A DNA stretch of 64,000 bases from G965220205 sp965220205 (GCA_965220205.1 OZ244812.1:1364001-1428000); one strand, 5' to 3'. Shown: positions 42,914 through 53,209, counted from the stretch's first letter. Translations and numbers: made by a program. The notes: generated by a model from the sequence alone, not told the origin.

Positions 42914-43018
42914 CTCCTTCTGGCGCGGGCCTCCGTCGGCCAGCGGTCCCAGAGCGGCGCGAGTATAGCATCAGCCCATGGCGTGGGCGGCCCAGCCCGA
43001 CGGAGGGAGTAACGCGCC

Positions 43019-43047
43019 TTGTTCGCGGCCGGACATGGTGGTATCCT
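43019..43047 (+). promoter_or_regulatory. Candidate speD promoter
   Basis: TTGTTC (43019-43024) and TATCCT (43042-43047) are 17 bp apart, about 80 bp before the speD ATG. Both boxes match four of six consensus bases. The predicted start lies just before the hairpin at 43057. Confidence 0.4.
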
Positions 43048-43056
43048 TCACGGTGC

Positions 43057-43083
43057 CCGTCCCGGAGCCGCCGGGACGGTTTT
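43057..43083 (+). terminator. Terminator-like hairpin in the speD leader
   Basis: CCGTCCCGG (43057-43065) pairs perfectly with CCGGGACGG (43071-43079) around AGCCG, followed by TTTT (43080-43083). It sits between the promoter and ATG 43128 in a divergent region, so no upstream plus-strand gene needs a terminator. An attenuator or 5' stabilising hairpin are the two likely roles. Confidence 0.5.
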
Positions 43084-43127
43084 GTGCGTAGCAGACTGGC
43101 CGCTTCCGAGCGGCGCCCGGAGACACG

Positions 43128-43541
43128 ATGCACCTGGTTATCGACGGCTACGGCTGCGACCCGACGCAGTTGTCCGACCCCGAGCATGTCCGGACCTTCC
43201 TGGACACCTACCCGGACGCCATCAACATGACCAAGATCATGACACCCTCCGTGCAGACGTACCGTGGGCCGGTGCCCGAGGACTGGGGCGTGTCGGGCTT
43301 CGTCATCATCGCCGAGAGTCACATTAGCGTGCACACGTTCCCCGACCGCGCCTACATGAACGTGGACGTGTTCTCGTGCAAGGACTTCGACGCTGAGCAA
43401 GCGGAGCGTGAGATCCGCGGGCACTTCACGATGAGCAGCACGCGCACCTGGGTGCTCGAGCGCGGCCTCGAGCACCTCGACCCCGTCGCGGCGGAGCGCG
43501 TCGTCGCGGGCGAACGAGAGACGGTCCGCCAACGCGTATAG
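43128..43541 (+). CDS. speD: S-adenosylmethionine decarboxylase proenzyme
   Basis: A 137-residue class 1 prokaryotic SpeD. The self-cleavage site is in GFVIIAESHISVHTFPDRAY, where Ser becomes the pyruvoyl group; His of SVHTF and Cys of FSCKDFDAEQ complete the active site. It makes decarboxylated SAM for spermidine-type polyamines. ATG 43128 begins MHLVIDGYGCDPTQL. The agmatinase starts 36 bp later, giving a polyamine operon; a spermidine synthase and arginine decarboxylase are not in the window. Confidence 0.95.
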   Translation: MHLVIDGYGCDPTQLSDPEHVRTFLDTYPDAINMTKIMTPSVQTYRGPVPEDWGVSGFVIIAESHISVHTFPDRAYMNVDVFSCKDFDAEQAEREIRGHFTMSSTRTWVLERGLEHLDPVAAERVVAGERETVRQRV

Positions 43542-43577
43542 GCCGCGTGGGCCGCGGTTGGCGCCGGAGAGCGTCCC

Positions 43578-44468
43578 ATGAGCAGCCCCAGCTGGCCGAC
43601 TACCCCCCACACGTTCCTCGCCCTGGACCCCGACCGGCACGCGCTGTCCACGAGCAGGGTGGTCCTGCTCCCGGCGCCCTACGATGCGACGACCTCCTAC
43701 CGAGGCGGCGCGCGGGAGGGACCCGCCGCCATCATCCGCGCCTCGCGCCAGATGGAGGACTACGACCCTGAGCTCGGATGCGAGCCGTCGGCCGTGGGCA
43801 TCTACACGGCCCCCGAGCTCGAGCCCCACGCCGGGGGACCCGGGGCGATGGTCGAACGCGTCACCGAGGCGGCGTCGTGGTACGCGGCACAGGACAAGCT
43901 AGTCGGCCTGTTGGGCGGCGAGCACTCGCTCAGCGCCGGGAGCGTGGCGGCCCTAGCCGACCGCTATCCGGGACTCAGCGCCCTCGTGTTCGACGCCCAA
44001 GCGGACCTGCGCCACGAGTACGAAGGCTCGGCGCGCAGCCACGCGACTGCGGCTCGGCGCATCCTCGACCACGCGCCCGTGACGCTCGTGGGAGTCCGGA
44101 GCATGACGGAGGAGGAGGCGCAGTCGGTCCGCGGCGGAGACGTGGCGTGCTTTCCCCGTGGCGCCTCGGAGGTGGTCCCCGTGCCGGCGCTCCTCGAACA
44201 GCTGGGGCCGGACGTCTACGTCAGTTTCGACCTCGACGCCTTCGACCCGTCGTTTATGGCGGCGGTCGGGACCCCGGAGCCGGGGGGGCTGGGGTGGTGG
44301 GAGACGTTGCGCATCCTGCGTTACGTGGCGGCCAACCGGCGTATCGTGGGGTTCGACGTCATGGAGCTCGCTCCCGACGACGGGCCCGAGGCGTGCGCCT
44401 ACACGGCGGCGAAGCTGGTGTACAAGCTCATCGGCTACGCCACGCAGCGCGGGCTTCTCGCCTGCTAG
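43578..44468 (+). CDS. speB: Agmatinase / ureohydrolase family protein
   Basis: A 296-residue ureohydrolase. Metal-binding blocks are GLLGGEHSLSAG (His), VFDAQADLRHEYEG, SARSHA and VYVSFDLDAFDPSFM (two Asp), with the terminal GTPEPGGLGWWE. Agmatinase converts agmatine to putrescine and urea with two Mn ions. The canonical DAHxD reads DAQAD here (codon CAA at 43998-44007), so one metal-ligand His is replaced by Gln, as is an adjacent Asp by His (LRHEYEG). It follows speD and overlaps the convergent VOC gene by 4 bp. Function as an active agmatinase is therefore uncertain. Confidence 0.85.
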   Translation: MSSPSWPTTPHTFLALDPDRHALSTSRVVLLPAPYDATTSYRGGAREGPAAIIRASRQMEDYDPELGCEPSAVGIYTAPELEPHAGGPGAMVERVTEAASWYAAQDKLVGLLGGEHSLSAGSVAALADRYPGLSALVFDAQADLRHEYEGSARSHATAARRILDHAPVTLVGVRSMTEEEAQSVRGGDVACFPRGASEVVPVPALLEQLGPDVYVSFDLDAFDPSFMAAVGTPEPGGLGWWETLRILRYVAANRRIVGFDVMELAPDDGPEACAYTAAKLVYKLIGYATQRGLLAC

Positions 44469-44920
44469 AGCGCCAGCGGCTCCGCCACCCCGCGGCCCTG
44501 CTGGGCGCGCATGTACGCAATCCCCTCCTCGCCGGTGGCGAACGCCTCCGAATAGGTCTCGATGAGGTTCCCGTCGGGGTCCCGGAAGTAGATGCTGTTG
44601 GTGATGCCGTGGGTCACCTGCGTTTCGATCGCGCAGCCTGCGTCGATGACGTGTTGGCGCATCGCGCGCAACTCGTCGAGGCCGCCGTCAATCTGTAGAG
44701 CGACGTGGACGAGGCCAAGCGCGCCGCGCTGCGCTCCAGCCGGCGCCTGAAACAGTGCGATGTCGTGATGCTGCGTGCCGAACGACAGGAAGGCCGCCGG
44801 CCCGTGCTCAGGCCGGTCGCTCGTTACCTCCATGCCGAGGACATCCCGGTAGAAGGCTTTCGACCTCGCAACATCCGCCACGGCCAACACGACGTGCGCT
44901 ACCTTGTTGATCCTTGGCAT
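44465..44920 (-). CDS. VOC/glyoxalase-fold protein
   Basis: A 151-residue vicinal-oxygen-chelate protein. It shows HVVLAVADVARSKAFYRDVL, then DIALFQAPAGA, LVHVALQIDG, and ITNSIYFRDPDGNLIETYSE, with metal-ligand His/Glu positions in HVVLAV, HHDIAL, HVALQI and ETYSE typical of extradiol-type and glyoxalase-type folds. It may be a dioxygenase or isomerase for a small organic substrate. ATG 44920 has GCGGGGGG just upstream; an ATG at 44938 would add six residues. The stop overlaps that of the agmatinase. Confidence 0.8.
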   Translation of the reverse strand: MPRINKVAHVVLAVADVARSKAFYRDVLGMEVTSDRPEHGPAAFLSFGTQHHDIALFQAPAGAQRGALGLVHVALQIDGGLDELRAMRQHVIDAGCAIETQVTHGITNSIYFRDPDGNLIETYSEAFATGEEGIAYMRAQQGRGVAEPLAL

Positions 44921-45062
44921 CGTGTACCCCCCGCTCATGGGTCCGGCTACCGGAGTATAGGGCGCATAGCTGCCTGCAACAATGCGCTCTGCCCCAGTAC
45001 GCATGCAGGGGTCGTTGCGGGTCAATGGTAGAATGTCCCAACCTCGGCTCAGGGATCGTGCC

Positions 45063-46244
45063 GTGACATCGCGTCCAGAACACGTCATCTACATGGACCA
45101 CGCGGCGACCACGCCGGTTTCACCGAACGTGATCGAGGCGATGCGCCCCTTCTGGGACGAGCGGTTCGGCAACGCGTCGAGCATTTACGCACTCGGACAG
45201 GACGCGCGGCGAGCTATCGACGATGCGCGCGAGCGATGCGCGCGGGTCCTGGCCGCCCGCGGCAGCGAAGTCGTATTCACCAGCGGCGGAACGGAGTCGG
45301 ACAACGCGGCGCTCATGGGCGCGGCGTTGGCGCTCCGCCCCCAAGGCAACCACCTCATCACGACGCGCGTCGAGCACCATGCCGTGCTCCGCGCCGCCGA
45401 GTTGCTGGAACAGCTCGGCTTCGACGTGACCTACGTTGCGCCTGACAGAGACGGACTGGTGCGCGCCGAGGACGTCGAAGCGGCGATGACGCCGCGCACG
45501 ACGGTGGTGAGCGTCATGCTCGCCAACAACGAGACCGGCACGCTCCAGCCCGTTGCCGATATCGCACGACGAGTGAAGGAGCGGGCGGCGGCAGAGCGGC
45601 GCACGGTCGTGGTGCACACCGACGCAGTGCAGGCGGCGGGTTTCGTGGACCTGAGCGTGGGCGCGCTTGGCATCGACATGCTGAGCCTCTCGGCGCACAA
45701 GTTCAACGGCCCCAAGGGCGTGGGCCTGCTCTACGTGAAGCGGGGAACGCCGTTCACGCCGACCCAGGTCGGCGGGGCGCAGGAGCGAGACCGGCGCGCG
45801 GGCACCGAGAACACGCCGAGCATCGTGGGCATGAGCGTCGCGCTGGCGGCGGCAGCCGGGGCGCGCGAGCAGACCACGGCCCATTGCCTGCGGTTGCGCG
45901 ACCGCCTGATGACGGGAATCGCCGAGCGTATCGACGACGCTCAGCTCAACGGTCACCCGACGCTGCGGCTCCCGAACAACGTTAACTTCTCGTTCCCGGG
46001 CGTGGAGGCGGAGGCGCTCCTGATGGGGCTCGACCTGGCGGGGGTCGCCGCCTCCAGTGGAAGCGCCTGCACCGCCGGGTCTCTCGAAGCGTCTCACGTG
46101 TTGCTGGCCATGCAGATGCCGGAGAGCAGGGCGCGGTCGAGCCTTCGGCTCACGACAGGTCCAGAGAACACCGTGGAAGAGGCCGACTACGTCGTTGACG
46201 CGGTCGCGAAGCTCGTGGGCAAGCTGAGGGCAGTGGCTGCGTAA
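45063..46244 (+). CDS. Cysteine desulfurase, NifS/IscS-type
   Basis: A 393-residue group I cysteine desulfurase, a second one beside SufS. YMDHAATTPVSPNVIEAMRP, FTSGGTESDNAALMGAAL, TRVEHHAVLRAAELLEQLGF, the PLP lysine in LSLSAHKFNGPKGVGLLYVK and the active Cys in AASSGSACTAGSLEASHVLL are present. It likely supplies sulfur for tRNA thiolation or other cofactors; no mnmA or iscU is adjacent. GTG 45063 is the likely start; ATG 45033 is possible. It is 10 bp from the next gene. Confidence 0.93.
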   Translation: MTSRPEHVIYMDHAATTPVSPNVIEAMRPFWDERFGNASSIYALGQDARRAIDDARERCARVLAARGSEVVFTSGGTESDNAALMGAALALRPQGNHLITTRVEHHAVLRAAELLEQLGFDVTYVAPDRDGLVRAEDVEAAMTPRTTVVSVMLANNETGTLQPVADIARRVKERAAAERRTVVVHTDAVQAAGFVDLSVGALGIDMLSLSAHKFNGPKGVGLLYVKRGTPFTPTQVGGAQERDRRAGTENTPSIVGMSVALAAAAGAREQTTAHCLRLRDRLMTGIAERIDDAQLNGHPTLRLPNNVNFSFPGVEAEALLMGLDLAGVAASSGSACTAGSLEASHVLLAMQMPESRARSSLRLTTGPENTVEEADYVVDAVAKLVGKLRAVAA

Positions 46245-46254
46245 GGCGGCGCAC

Positions 46255-46941
46255 ATGCAGCTAAAGCGTAAGGCGCGGAAGAAGCACGGCGGCGACGGCG
46301 TGGAGCGTCTAGCCGCGAACCTGCCCGCCCCCGTTCGCGAGTTCATCTACGAACCGCCGGTCGCGCCGTCCATCTGGCCGCGTCGCCTCTTTCACCTGGC
46401 AGCGGGACTCAGCTTGCCGGCGGCGATCCTCGTCGTGCCCGACCACATCATGCAGTGGGTCCTGGTCGCGGCGAGCCTCGCGGCCGTCCTCCTCGAACTC
46501 AGCCGGGGCCTCGTGCCGACCGCGAACGATTGGGTTTTCACGTGGCTCCCGCTGTTCAAGTCCCGCGAGCGCTATCAGGTGACCGGCGCCACGTTCCTCA
46601 TCCTCGGGGCCACCGCCGCGTACTTCGCGTTCGACAATGAAATAGTCGTGCTGGCGCTCGTCTTTCTCGCGGTCGGCGACCCGCTGGCGGCGCTGGTGGG
46701 CCGCCGCGACCACCGCCTCCGCATCTTCGAGAAGTCTGTCGTGGGAAGCGCGGCGTTCGTCGCAGGCGCCGTTGCGGCTGGCGCCGTCGTCACACTGCAC
46801 CCGGACATCCCGCTCGCGTGGTGGCTCATCCCCGGAGCGGTCGCGGCCGCGGCGGCTGAACTCCTGCCCATCCCCATCGACGACAACCTGACGATCCCGC
46901 TGGCCTCGGCCAGCCTCATGGCGCTCTTGGCAATGCTGTAG
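46255..46941 (+). CDS. Polyprenol/phytol kinase-like membrane protein
   Basis: A 228-residue membrane protein. A basic N-terminus (MQLKRKARKKHGGDG) precedes about six helices. RRLFHLAAGLSLPAAILV, FKSRERYQVTGATFLILGAT, ALVFLAVGDPLAALVGRR and KSVVGSAAFVAGAV match the dolichol/phytol/diacylglycerol kinase (SEC59/CTP-dependent) superfamily, whose conserved GDP.A...G and KS..GS motifs are seen. It likely phosphorylates a prenyl alcohol or lipid in the membrane. It follows the desulfurase by 10 bp. Confidence 0.8.
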   Translation: MQLKRKARKKHGGDGVERLAANLPAPVREFIYEPPVAPSIWPRRLFHLAAGLSLPAAILVVPDHIMQWVLVAASLAAVLLELSRGLVPTANDWVFTWLPLFKSRERYQVTGATFLILGATAAYFAFDNEIVVLALVFLAVGDPLAALVGRRDHRLRIFEKSVVGSAAFVAGAVAAGAVVTLHPDIPLAWWLIPGAVAAAAAELLPIPIDDNLTIPLASASLMALLAML

Positions 46942-47034
46942 CGGCGTCTCCTCTCCTGTGTTCCAATGGCGAGGGCGAACAGCCTGGCCGCTGCGGTGCC
47001 GGCGCCGCCCTCATCTCACAGCCACGGACGGCGC

Positions 47035-49074
<2,040 letters not shown>

Positions 49075-49089
49075 GCGCGCGACAGACCG

Positions 49090-49107
49090 CGACGAATCGA
49101 TTCGTCG
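49090..49107. promoter_or_regulatory. Perfect 18-bp palindrome
   Basis: CGACGAATCGATTCGTCG is its own reverse complement without a spacer. It lies 16 bp after the YyaL gene and 52 bp before the AI-2E family permease. It is a candidate operator for a dimeric regulator; coincidence is not excluded. Confidence 0.4.
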
Positions 49108-49158
49108 ACTGATCAATGAATCAAGAACCGCTAGAATGGCGGCCAGAGAGGCTTTCGC

Positions 49159-50457
49159 TTGATCGTAACGAGCTGGTGGTTCAGGGCGACCTTCGTGGTC
49201 GTCGTGCTGAGCGCCCTATTCTATCTTGTCAGCGCGGCGGCCCGTCTTTGGGGCTTCATCGGCGACCTGCTGCTGATTTTCTTCCTGGCCTGGTTGGTTG
49301 GGGCCGTCATCATCCACGCGGTCAACGGCCTGATGCGCATCCCGCACATGCGCCGGCCCGTGGCGATCGTCATCGTCTACTCGGGCCTCCTCGCGCTGGT
49401 CTCGCTCTTCGCGTTCCTCGTCATCCCGCAGACCGTTTCGCAAGTCATCGCCCTGGCAGACCAAGTCCCCGAGTACGTGGCGCGCCTGCCCGAGGCGTTT
49501 GAGCGAATCGAAGAGGTCCTTGCGGGGTTCGGCATCAGGGTCGACCTGGAAAACCAGGTGCAGATCGAATCGGTCAACGACCTGGCGGACAGGGCAACCG
49601 TGTTCGTGACGGACAACGCGGTCAGGATACTGCAGGATGTCATTTCGGCCGTCTTCGGGGTCAGCCTTATCATCGTCATCTCGTTCTACATCGTCCTGGA
49701 CGGAGGCCGCCGCCTCAACGAAGCGCTCAAGGTCCTCCCGCACGGGGCGGAGCGCGAGACCCGGTTCGTCCTCTACATCATCGACGACACGTTCCACGGC
49801 TACGTTCGCGGGATGCTGGTCATCTCGATGATCTACGGCTTCGGCACGTGGGCTGTCATGTTCGAGAGAGATCTGCCCGCGGCGCTGCCCGTGGCGATTC
49901 TCTCCAGCCTGCTGCTCGCTGCGCCATTCGTGGGAGACTGGCTCGCGCTGGCGCTTCCGCTGATCGTTGCCGCCGCCGCGGGCGACTTCATTACCTTCAT
50001 CGTCGTACTGGCGGTGCTGCTCTTCATACAGCAGGTCATGATCAACCTGCTCTCGCCGCGCATTCTGGGTCAGGCGGTCCATATGCCGGCGATGCTCGTC
50101 ATCATGGCGGTCGTGTTGGGCGCCCGGTTGATCGGCATCCCCGGCGCCTTGCTCGGCGTGCCCGTGGCGGGCGTCCTCTACAGGCTGGCCGTTCATTACG
50201 GGACGCAGATCAGGGAACAGCGCGAGGCACGGGAGGCAGAGGCGCGCCTCCAGCAAGCGGTCGAGGCGTCGGAGGGCGACAGTCCAGACTCCGTTGCGGC
50301 GTCTCCCGACGGCGCGTCTACCCCAGAACATTCACGGCCCGCCGTGGCCGAGAGTCCGCGCGGCGACGGACCGCCGCCCGGCGATGCGTCCGCTACGGAC
50401 GATTCACCGGCAATTGCGGCGAGTCCGGGGCGAACTCCACCAGCGCCCACGCCATGA
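49159..50457 (+). CDS. AI-2E/PerM family membrane transporter
   Basis: A 432-residue protein with about seven to eight helices. Family features include IGDLLLIFFLAWLVGAVIIH, HMRRPVAIVIVYSGLLALVS, ISFYIVLDGGRRLNEALK, FHGYVRGMLVISMIYGFGTW and the C-terminal INLLSPRILGQAVHMPAMLV with GVPVAGVLYRLAV. Members export AI-2-like or other small molecules, or act as Na/H antiporters. A Pro/Ser-rich tail of about 80 residues (SEGDSPDSVAASPDGAST) is added. TTG 49159 is the start. The 3' end overlaps a convergent lipoprotein gene by 65 bp. Confidence 0.9.
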   Translation: MIVTSWWFRATFVVVVLSALFYLVSAAARLWGFIGDLLLIFFLAWLVGAVIIHAVNGLMRIPHMRRPVAIVIVYSGLLALVSLFAFLVIPQTVSQVIALADQVPEYVARLPEAFERIEEVLAGFGIRVDLENQVQIESVNDLADRATVFVTDNAVRILQDVISAVFGVSLIIVISFYIVLDGGRRLNEALKVLPHGAERETRFVLYIIDDTFHGYVRGMLVISMIYGFGTWAVMFERDLPAALPVAILSSLLLAAPFVGDWLALALPLIVAAAAGDFITFIVVLAVLLFIQQVMINLLSPRILGQAVHMPAMLVIMAVVLGARLIGIPGALLGVPVAGVLYRLAVHYGTQIREQREAREAEARLQQAVEASEGDSPDSVAASPDGASTPEHSRPAVAESPRGDGPPPGDASATDDSPAIAASPGRTPPAPTP

Positions 50458-50845
50458 TGTGGCCGTCCTGCACCGTGAACAGGTCCGCGCCCACGGGGAG
50501 CGGCTCCCACCCAAGCGTGTCCTCGTTCCACACGAACACGCCCCAGAAGGCCGTTCCCTGAGGAGCGACGCCGCGTATCTCTTGCACGAAGTGGGAGCGG
50601 AACTCGGGGCGCCACTCGGACACGAGCTCGCCCGCAGTCGCAGCCTCCAACAGCTCGTAGCCGTCGGCGCCCTGCTCCATGGCGACGTCGCGCGCCCAAT
50701 ACGGGTCGCCGGGGCTCGACTCGATGAGGAGGCTCGCCGTGATGACCGGGACGGCAGTCGCCGCCGACCCGCCGCCGCACGCGGCCAGCAGCGCGGCAAC
50801 GCTTGCCAGGAGGGACGCGGCCAAGGCTACGCGGGATCGTCGCAC
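50393..50845 (-). CDS. DUF4430-like lipoprotein (transcobalamin-like fold)
   Basis: A 150-residue lipoprotein. GTG 50845 gives RRSRVALAASLLASVAALLA with lipobox LAAC. The mature part has ITASLLIESS, AAT-type helix GYELLEAATAGELV, FVQEIRGVAPQGTAFWGVFV and VGADLFTVQDGHIMAWALVE, which resembles the DUF4430/transcobalamin-like fold (short beta domain with GV......W...V..........G......DG....W). It probably binds a small ligand outside the cell. One nucleotide separates it from the ECF S component, so the two are likely partners. The last 65 bp overlap the permease gene tail-to-tail. Confidence 0.65.
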   Translation of the reverse strand: MRRSRVALAASLLASVAALLAACGGGSAATAVPVITASLLIESSPGDPYWARDVAMEQGADGYELLEAATAGELVSEWRPEFRSHFVQEIRGVAPQGTAFWGVFVWNEDTLGWEPLPVGADLFTVQDGHIMAWALVEFAPDSPQLPVNRP

Positions 50846-50846
50846 C

Positions 50847-51491
50847 TCAGCCCAGCGAGAACGCCCGCTTTGCCCACGCGGCGCCCTTCATGAACGGCGG
50901 CCCAAAGACCGGGAACAGCACGGCGTTGCTTCCGACGTGGACTGCCATGAAGAAGACCGCGCCGGGGTTGAATAGCGCGGCGTTGATCCACCTCCCGTAG
51001 TCGTCGGAGGCCGCGACGGTCGCCCAGAAGTAGCCGGTGTAGACGTTGGTCGTCACGTCATAGAACACCGTCGCCAGCATGGCCGCCACGACCAGCGCGA
51101 CGCTGAGCCGTCCGGGCCGGAGCCGCAGCGCCGACGGCGTGGCCGCGAGCCTCACGAGCGCCCCCATCAGCGCGTACCCCGTTTCCGCCGCCATCATCGT
51201 CGCCAGCAACTGCGCGTGCGCCGCCCCCCACGGATTGAGGCGGCCATAGACGAGCCAGGCGCCTATCGCAACGGCGGCGCCGCGCCTGAATCCGAGTGTA
51301 TACCCGGCGACGAACACTAGCAGGTCGAATAACTTGACGTTCGGCAGTCCCGCTAGCGCGTAGTTGCTCACGAGAATCGCCGCCAGAAACGCGAGCGGCG
51401 CGACCGCCTCGCGGAGCGCGATGTCCGCGGCTCGTCCCCTGAGCAGCTGGCCTGCGGCAGCGCCGCGCGCGGCTGCGTCGTGCATGTGCAT
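50847..51491 (-). CDS. ECF transporter S component-like membrane protein
   Basis: A 214-residue membrane protein with about six helices: LAFLAAILVSNYALAGL, LFDLLVFVAGYTLGFRRGAA, VAIGAWLVYGRLNPWGAAHA, LSVALVVAAMLATVFYDVTT and FFMAVHVGSNAVLFPVFGP. The GA..G......P.G.A pattern is typical of ECF S components, which confer vitamin specificity on a shared EcfAA'T module. No EcfA or EcfT gene is adjacent. With the DUF4430-like lipoprotein next to it, cobalamin or a similar cofactor is a plausible substrate (inference). Confidence 0.65.
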   Translation of the reverse strand: MHMHDAAARGAAAGQLLRGRAADIALREAVAPLAFLAAILVSNYALAGLPNVKLFDLLVFVAGYTLGFRRGAAVAIGAWLVYGRLNPWGAAHAQLLATMMAAETGYALMGALVRLAATPSALRLRPGRLSVALVVAAMLATVFYDVTTNVYTGYFWATVAASDDYGRWINAALFNPGAVFFMAVHVGSNAVLFPVFGPPFMKGAAWAKRAFSLG

Positions 51492-51603
51492 GACCCCCTG
51501 CGACAGCCTACACCCCGTCCCCGGACCGAACAGGCGTCACTTTCGCCCGTCTAATGAGGAGGGAGACGGACCGATCAGACTTTGGCGCGTGTATGCTCCA
51601 GGC

Positions 51604-52137
51604 ATGAGCATCGAAGATTTCTGCGTTTTGGACGTCGAGACGGCTGGAGGGTCGATGGACAACATCCCCGAAGGCTTCGACCTCTTACTAACCGGCACGC
51701 GCCAGCGCGACATCTACGGGGTATACACGTCGGCGGCCGAGAGCCTCGCGCAACTTGCGGACTTGCTCGAGGCCTGTTCGGGCCCAGTCGTCACGTTCAA
51801 CGGGGCGCGTTTCGACCTTCCCGTGCTCGACCGCTGGTTCCGCGACGCGCTGGGGCGGCGGCTCGCAATCGCTCGGCACTACGACCTGATGGTCGAGATA
51901 GTACGGGCGGCCGACCGCAGAATCAGCCTCGACCGGCTCTGCCTGTACACGTTCGGAGAAGAGAAGCTGCCGTGGGACCACCATGAGAACGCCAGGGTCT
52001 GGCGCGATGAGCCACACCGCCTGATCGACTACAACCGCGTCGACGTCGACCTTACGCACGAGCTGTTCATGCGCGTGCTCCGGGGCGACTACCTCTTCCT
52101 GGGCGATGCGTCGGTCAAGCTTCCCGTGCCCGCCTGA
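51604..52137 (+). CDS. RNase H-like exonuclease-type protein
   Basis: A 177-residue protein with a DnaQ-like exonuclease pattern: FCVLDVETAGG (first D-x-E), VVTFNGARFDLPVLDRWF (N/D region) and HRLIDYNRVDVDLTHELF (final YxxxD). HYDLMVEIVRAADRRISLDR lies between. It resembles YprB-type or predicted 3'-5' exonucleases. ATG 51604 directly follows GGC; longer frames upstream lack homology. It is divergent from the ECF gene and convergent with ridA. Confidence 0.75.
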   Translation: MSIEDFCVLDVETAGGSMDNIPEGFDLLLTGTRQRDIYGVYTSAAESLAQLADLLEACSGPVVTFNGARFDLPVLDRWFRDALGRRLAIARHYDLMVEIVRAADRRISLDRLCLYTFGEEKLPWDHHENARVWRDEPHRLIDYNRVDVDLTHELFMRVLRGDYLFLGDASVKLPVPA

Positions 52138-52146
52138 GCCTGCCGG

Positions 52147-52533
52147 CTACTCGATCACCGCGGTGATCAGCGCCTGCATGTTCTGACCGCCTCCCAGCTC
52201 GGCCTGCAACGCGTGGCGAGCGGGCCGGCTCTCTTCATCGGGGAACGCAGCCAGCCAGTGCTTGTCGATGAAGTCTCGCGCAGCCCGGTCCTTCAGCAGC
52301 AGCATCACGAAGATGATGTCCTCCATCGTCCCGCCTGCGGTCTCGATGAAGTTCTTCATGTTCGTGAAGAGGTTCTCAGCCTGCTTGTCGAGGTCGTCGG
52401 GCGCTCCGCCCCCATCGGGGTTTCCGCCGCCGATCCCGGACGAATACACCGTGTTCCCGATCCGCGAACCCATGGGGATATTGCCTCCCCGATGCGCCCT
52501 CCCGGGTATGTTGATCGATGTCCTGATCCCCAT
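52147..52533 (-). CDS. RidA (YjgF/YER057c/UK114) family protein
   Basis: A 128-residue Rid protein. RIGNTVYSSGIGGGNPDGGG, DLDKQAENLFTNMKNFIETA, GGTMEDIIFVMLLLKDRA and SRPARHALQAELGGGQNMQA match the family; the catalytic Arg of archetypal RidA (ARxxxxV-LP) is in RPARHALQAE. It may hydrolyse reactive enamine/imine intermediates. The N-terminus GIRTSINIPGRAHRGGNIPM is as in other family members of this length. Confidence 0.85.
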   Translation of the reverse strand: MGIRTSINIPGRAHRGGNIPMGSRIGNTVYSSGIGGGNPDGGGAPDDLDKQAENLFTNMKNFIETAGGTMEDIIFVMLLLKDRAARDFIDKHWLAAFPDEESRPARHALQAELGGGQNMQALITAVIE

Positions 52534-53209
52534 CGTGGCCTCCTATGACGCCGCCGTAGTGTCGAAGCTCCGGCGTCTGCGGGGCATTATGCATCCGCGG
52601 GGCCCGGCCTGCCAGAAACGCAGCGCGCCGCGCGCTGTCATAACCGTTCGCGCCGCCCTGCCGAGTCCTTCCCGAATGCAGAGGCGCCCGCGCCACGACA
52701 CTTGCCCCTTACCCCAACCCTCCCCCCTCCGGTATGCTCACCAGATGCTCCTTCCGTGGCCGTCCGCTCCGAACCCCTACCGTGTCCTATAACTCACCCG
52801 CCGTCCATAGAGAGAGCCCATGCCGAAAGTGTGTTTGCGCGTTTCGCACGCATCCTTAATCGCGGGAGGCAGGCCATGGCCTGCTAAACAGCCCCGATTA
52901 AGAAGCTGAAGGCGCCCCTCCGGCGACACAAGAACCAAAACATTACGAGTACAAATCCCCATCAAGAAGCCGAAGTGCCCCCGAAAACACCCGCCCCGCT
53001 GCTGACTGTTCAGACTTCGTGAGACCCGTCTCGCCCAAGGGCGCCGCCCATAGCGCGGTTGACCTCTGACCAGGTCGTTATCCACCCTCTCCGCAGGCAT
53101 CTGCCTCCTCAACTCTGAACAGTTACTCCCGTCCGCCGAAGGTTGACACGGATGCGCAGGTAAGGTACACGAAACATCTACCCTTTCGAGTGTGTGCGAG
53201 GAGAACGCG
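52534..53209. other. Intergenic region, no gene recognised
   Basis: About 680 bp with reduced GC and no ORF showing family motifs. It includes a loose direct repeat (GATTAAGAAGCTGAAG near 52892 and CATCAAGAAGCCGAAG near 52962) and a 10-bp inverted pair ACTGTTCAGA (53005-53014)/TCTGAACAGT (53114-53123). It probably contains promoters for the bicupin and marks the boundary of the catabolic cluster. Confidence 0.4.

Noticed and set aside
53005..53123. ACTGTTCAGA / TCTGAACAGT inverted pair as an operator
   Set aside because: Ten-base arms about 100 nt apart in low-GC DNA are compatible with chance and have no clear relation to a promoter.
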